Positions 6,481 to 8,672 of a stretch of 8,672 nucleotides of DNA are shown in pieces. The notes below the pieces were generated by a model, which was not told the origin of the DNA, did not search any database, and saw nothing but the letters and a program-made list of their open reading frames with translations. How positions within the stretch are numbered: position 1 is the stretch's first letter; the number at the start of each line of letters is the position of its first letter. A program made the translations under genes and the position numbers. Source of the DNA: an uncultured bacterium (lineage in GTDB: Bacteria > Cyanobacteriota > Vampirovibrionia > Gastranaerophilales > Gastranaerophilaceae); assembly GCA_902464375.1 (NCBI GenBank), contig CABQIM010000079.1, positions 1-8,672 of the forward strand, read 5' to 3'.

Positions 6481-8151
6481 ATGAATGATATTTTGAGAGA
6501 AACGATTAAGCTTGTGCCGGAACAACCGGGGTGTTATTTATATTATGATGCCACCGGAGAAATAATTTATGTTGGAAAAGCGAAAAATCTTAAAAGAAGA
6601 GTATATAGTTATTTTCATAAACAGCACGAGAGCCCAAAGACAAATATTTTAGTTTCTCAAATTGAAAAACTTGAATACATTATAACGGATTCAGAAGTAG
6701 AAGCTTTGATACTTGAATCTCATCTAATCAAGAAACACAAACCTAAATACAATATTTTATTAAAAGATGATAAAAAATATCCGTATTTTTTGATTACGGA
6801 TGAAGACTTTCCACGTATTCAAGTAGTTAGAAAGAAAAATTTGAATCCCGATAAAGGGAGATTTTATGGACCTTATACCGATGTCGGTGCAATGTATGCG
6901 ACTTTGGAATTCTTAAAAAAACTATTCCCGCTAAAACAATGCAAGGCGCCAAAGTTCTCAAATCGTCCTTGCCTATATTATCATATTGGCAAGTGTTTAG
7001 CCCCTTGCCAAGGCAAAGTTACGCCGGAAGAATATCAAAAACTTATACATCAAGTAGAATTGTTTTTGAGTGGTAAACAGACAGAGCTTTTGAAACAAAT
7101 TCAAGAACAAATGCAAAAATATGCAGAAACAGAACAATTTGAAAAAGCTGCAAAGATGCGTGATAGTTATCTTGATTTGCAGAAAACTCTTGAAAGACAA
7201 AAAGTTGTTTACGAAAATACTAAACTCAATGAAGATATTATTGCAGTTCTTTATGAGGACGGAATTCTTGCAATCGTGATTATGATGATTAGAGAAGGAC
7301 GTTTGATAGACAAAAAAGATTTCACCTATTTTGTTGATAATATTGATAAAACCGAGTATTTTGAAACATTTTTCCGTGATTATTACACCGGACTCAAACT
7401 TGAATTTCCGGACAGAATTATTTCAAAGGATTTGGAAGAAGTCGGTCAGAAATCGCTTTATGAAGATTGGTTGAAAATTATTTCCGGCAAAAAGGTTACA
7501 ATCAATTATGCAAAAAGTAAGTATAAAGAGATTTACGAACTTGCTCTCAAGAATGCGACAAACCTGCTAGAAAATGCAAAATTAAAGAAAATGGCGCAAA
7601 TTAGAGATGATTTTAATGAAGTTGGGTCGTATTTGGCAGAAAAACTTCATTTGACAAATTTCCCTAATAGAATTGAATGTTACGATATATCTCATATTCA
7701 AGGTACAAACACTGTTGCATCTATGGTAGTATTCCAAAACGGATTGCCGAAAAAGACTGCATATAGAAAATTTAAAGTTCGCTCTACGGAAGGTAAACCG
7801 GATGACTTTTTATCAATGAAAGAAGTTTTGTCACGCAGATTGAGCCGTCTTGGCGAACCAAAATGGGAAAAACCGGATTTGATTATTATTGATGGTGGAA
7901 AAGGTCAACTGTCAAGTGTTATGCAAATTGTAGAAGGTATGGGGATAAAAGTTGGCAAAGACGGTATTGATTTTGTATCTCTGGCTAAGAGGGAAGAAGA
8001 AGTTTTTCTTCCGAACCAATCTGAGTCTATACTTTTGCCAAGAGATTCCAATGCGCTTTATCTTATTCAGAGAATTCGTGATGAAGCTCACCGATTTGCG
8101 ATTACATTCCATAGAGATTTGAGATCAAAGAAATTAAAAGAGAATAAATAA
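6481..8151 (+). CDS. uvrC: Excinuclease ABC subunit C, lacking the C-terminal HhH domain
   Basis: UvrC makes both incisions at a lesion in UvrABC nucleotide excision repair. From the ATG at 6481 the protein has 556 residues; the family norm is about 600. Domains: GIY-YIG nuclease 1-95 (Tyr19, YVGKAKNL at 30-37, candidate catalytic Tyr30, Arg39 and Glu79), which makes the 3' cut; four cysteines (154, 164, 172, 176) in the spacing of the proposed 4Fe-4S site; UVR motif about 205-240 (EQFEKAAKMRD), which contacts UvrB; and RNase H-like nuclease about 385-545, with Asp402 (CYDISH), Asp471 (IDGGKGQL) and His537 (DEAHRFA), which makes the 5' cut. The chain stops at RSKKLKENK, just where the tandem helix-hairpin-helix DNA-binding domain normally begins. 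An in-frame TTG at 6466 would add MYNVF, but it overlaps the -10 box, so ATG 6481 is preferred. Confidence 0.95.
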   Translation: MNDILRETIKLVPEQPGCYLYYDATGEIIYVGKAKNLKRRVYSYFHKQHESPKTNILVSQIEKLEYIITDSEVEALILESHLIKKHKPKYNILLKDDKKYPYFLITDEDFPRIQVVRKKNLNPDKGRFYGPYTDVGAMYATLEFLKKLFPLKQCKAPKFSNRPCLYYHIGKCLAPCQGKVTPEEYQKLIHQVELFLSGKQTELLKQIQEQMQKYAETEQFEKAAKMRDSYLDLQKTLERQKVVYENTKLNEDIIAVLYEDGILAIVIMMIREGRLIDKKDFTYFVDNIDKTEYFETFFRDYYTGLKLEFPDRIISKDLEEVGQKSLYEDWLKIISGKKVTINYAKSKYKEIYELALKNATNLLENAKLKKMAQIRDDFNEVGSYLAEKLHLTNFPNRIECYDISHIQGTNTVASMVVFQNGLPKKTAYRKFKVRSTEGKPDDFLSMKEVLSRRLSRLGEPKWEKPDLIIIDGGKGQLSSVMQIVEGMGIKVGKDGIDFVSLAKREEEVFLPNQSESILLPRDSNALYLIQRIRDEAHRFAITFHRDLRSKKLKENK

Positions 8152-8185
8152 TCGCATTTTTGCATTCAAGTTGCCACATAAAGAT

Positions 8186-8672
8186 TTATGTTCTCAGGAA
8201 TGAACTATATTGCTGTTGCATATTTGCAATCAATATATCCATAGAAGAGAATTTAGATTCCAGTTGAGCTCGATATCTTTCAAGTGCAGTCTTTTGTTTT
8301 TCGATTTTGTTATCCAATTTGTTAATTTGTTTTTGATAAGACTTGTCTGTTGATTCAAAATAACCGCTTACAGATTTCAAAGATGATTCAACAAGATCTT
8401 CTACTTTTGTGAAGATACCGGTGTTGTTTTTGCTGCCAACAAGCAAATCTTTTACGGCACCTTGATCCGCCTTGAAAGCTTCAAAGAATTTATCTTTATC
8501 GAAAGTAAGTGTTGTAAGTCCGGATGTTGAAATATTATTACCACTTGCAGCTTCAACTTTAATACCGATTGCATCCAGATTCCTGAAAATGGTTGTTCCG
8601 GCATCAGAACTTGTCATCAAACTTCTTAATTGGTTTCTAATCAGTTTTAATGTAGACTGGTCTTTTAATTTT
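8186..8672 (-). CDS. fliD: Flagellar hook-associated protein 2 (filament cap FliD), C-terminal part (partial, cut by right edge)
   Basis: The frame is open from base 8671 to the TAA at 8186-8188, giving 161 visible residues of the C-terminus; the true start lies beyond the window. The visible part reads as the FliD C-terminal domain: LKDQSTLKLIRNQL near the edge, then FRNLDAIGIKV, then TLTFDKDKFFEAFK and GAVKDLLVG. These match the family pattern of an 'L..iGI...G.L..D..k...a' block. The last ~50 residues form the amphipathic, coiled-coil-like tail (YQKQINKLDNKIEKQKTALE, then SKFSSMDILIANMQQQYSSFL) that packs in the cap leg and ends the protein. FliD caps the growing filament and helps flagellin fold and insert, so the organism is probably flagellated. 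It is convergent with uvrC, 34 nt away, with no clear terminator between them. Confidence 0.9.
   Translation of the reverse strand, partial: KLKDQSTLKLIRNQLRSLMTSSDAGTTIFRNLDAIGIKVEAASGNNISTSGLTTLTFDKDKFFEAFKADQGAVKDLLVGSKNNTGIFTKVEDLVESSLKSVSGYFESTDKSYQKQINKLDNKIEKQKTALERYRAQLESKFSSMDILIANMQQQYSSFLRT

Noticed and set aside
8152..8185. Terminator between uvrC and fliD
   Set aside because: Only a 3-bp GCA/TGC stem around a T-run is present, too weak to support.
8615..8620. A fliD start at the TTG/ATG near 8615-8620
   Set aside because: The same frame continues without a stop to the window edge and reads as FliD, so this is an internal position of a truncated gene.

Overview
The window is AT-rich, densely coded bacterial chromosome. 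It holds seven protein genes, two of them cut by the window edges. I see no rRNA, tRNA, CRISPR array, transposase or phage gene. The gene set is a ClpC-type protease chaperone most like the cyanobacterial/Gram-positive form, a stand-alone pheT, an HD-domain phosphohydrolase, uvrC and a flagellar cap gene (fliD). Low GC, cyanobacteria-like ClpC and flagellar genes together fit a gut-type Vampirovibrionia/Melainabacteria (Gastranaerophilales) genome. That assignment is an inference from gene flavour only; a low-GC Firmicute or another phylum is not excluded.

Layout from left to right. 1-357 (+): C-terminal end of clpC. 373-411: a strong hairpin terminator lying between clpC and the convergent next gene. 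442-1068 (-): a small exported SH3-like protein. 1069-1688: about 620 bases with no gene, filled with palindromes and dispersed-type repeats. 1689-4175 (-): pheT, the phenylalanyl-tRNA synthetase beta chain, with its own promoter and no pheS beside it. 4343-5548 (+): an unrecognised 401-residue protein made of short repeated beta-type units. 5551-6309 (-): an HD/HD-GYP-like protein, convergent with the previous gene and only 2 nt away. 6310-6480: a divergent promoter region with a C-tract block whose complement is a textbook G-quadruplex motif. 6481-8151 (+): uvrC, apparently leaderless and lacking the usual C-terminal helix-hairpin-helix domain. 8186-8672 (-): C-terminal part of fliD, running off the right edge.

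Orientation changes at almost every gene, so each gene is probably its own transcription unit and no shared operon is visible. The genes do not form one pathway: they cover protein quality control, envelope, translation, signalling or nucleotide hydrolysis, DNA repair and motility. I found no obvious new multi-gene system. The most interesting points are the domain-short, leaderless uvrC with a G4-prone promoter, the repeat island next to pheT, and the unrecognised 401-residue repeat protein.
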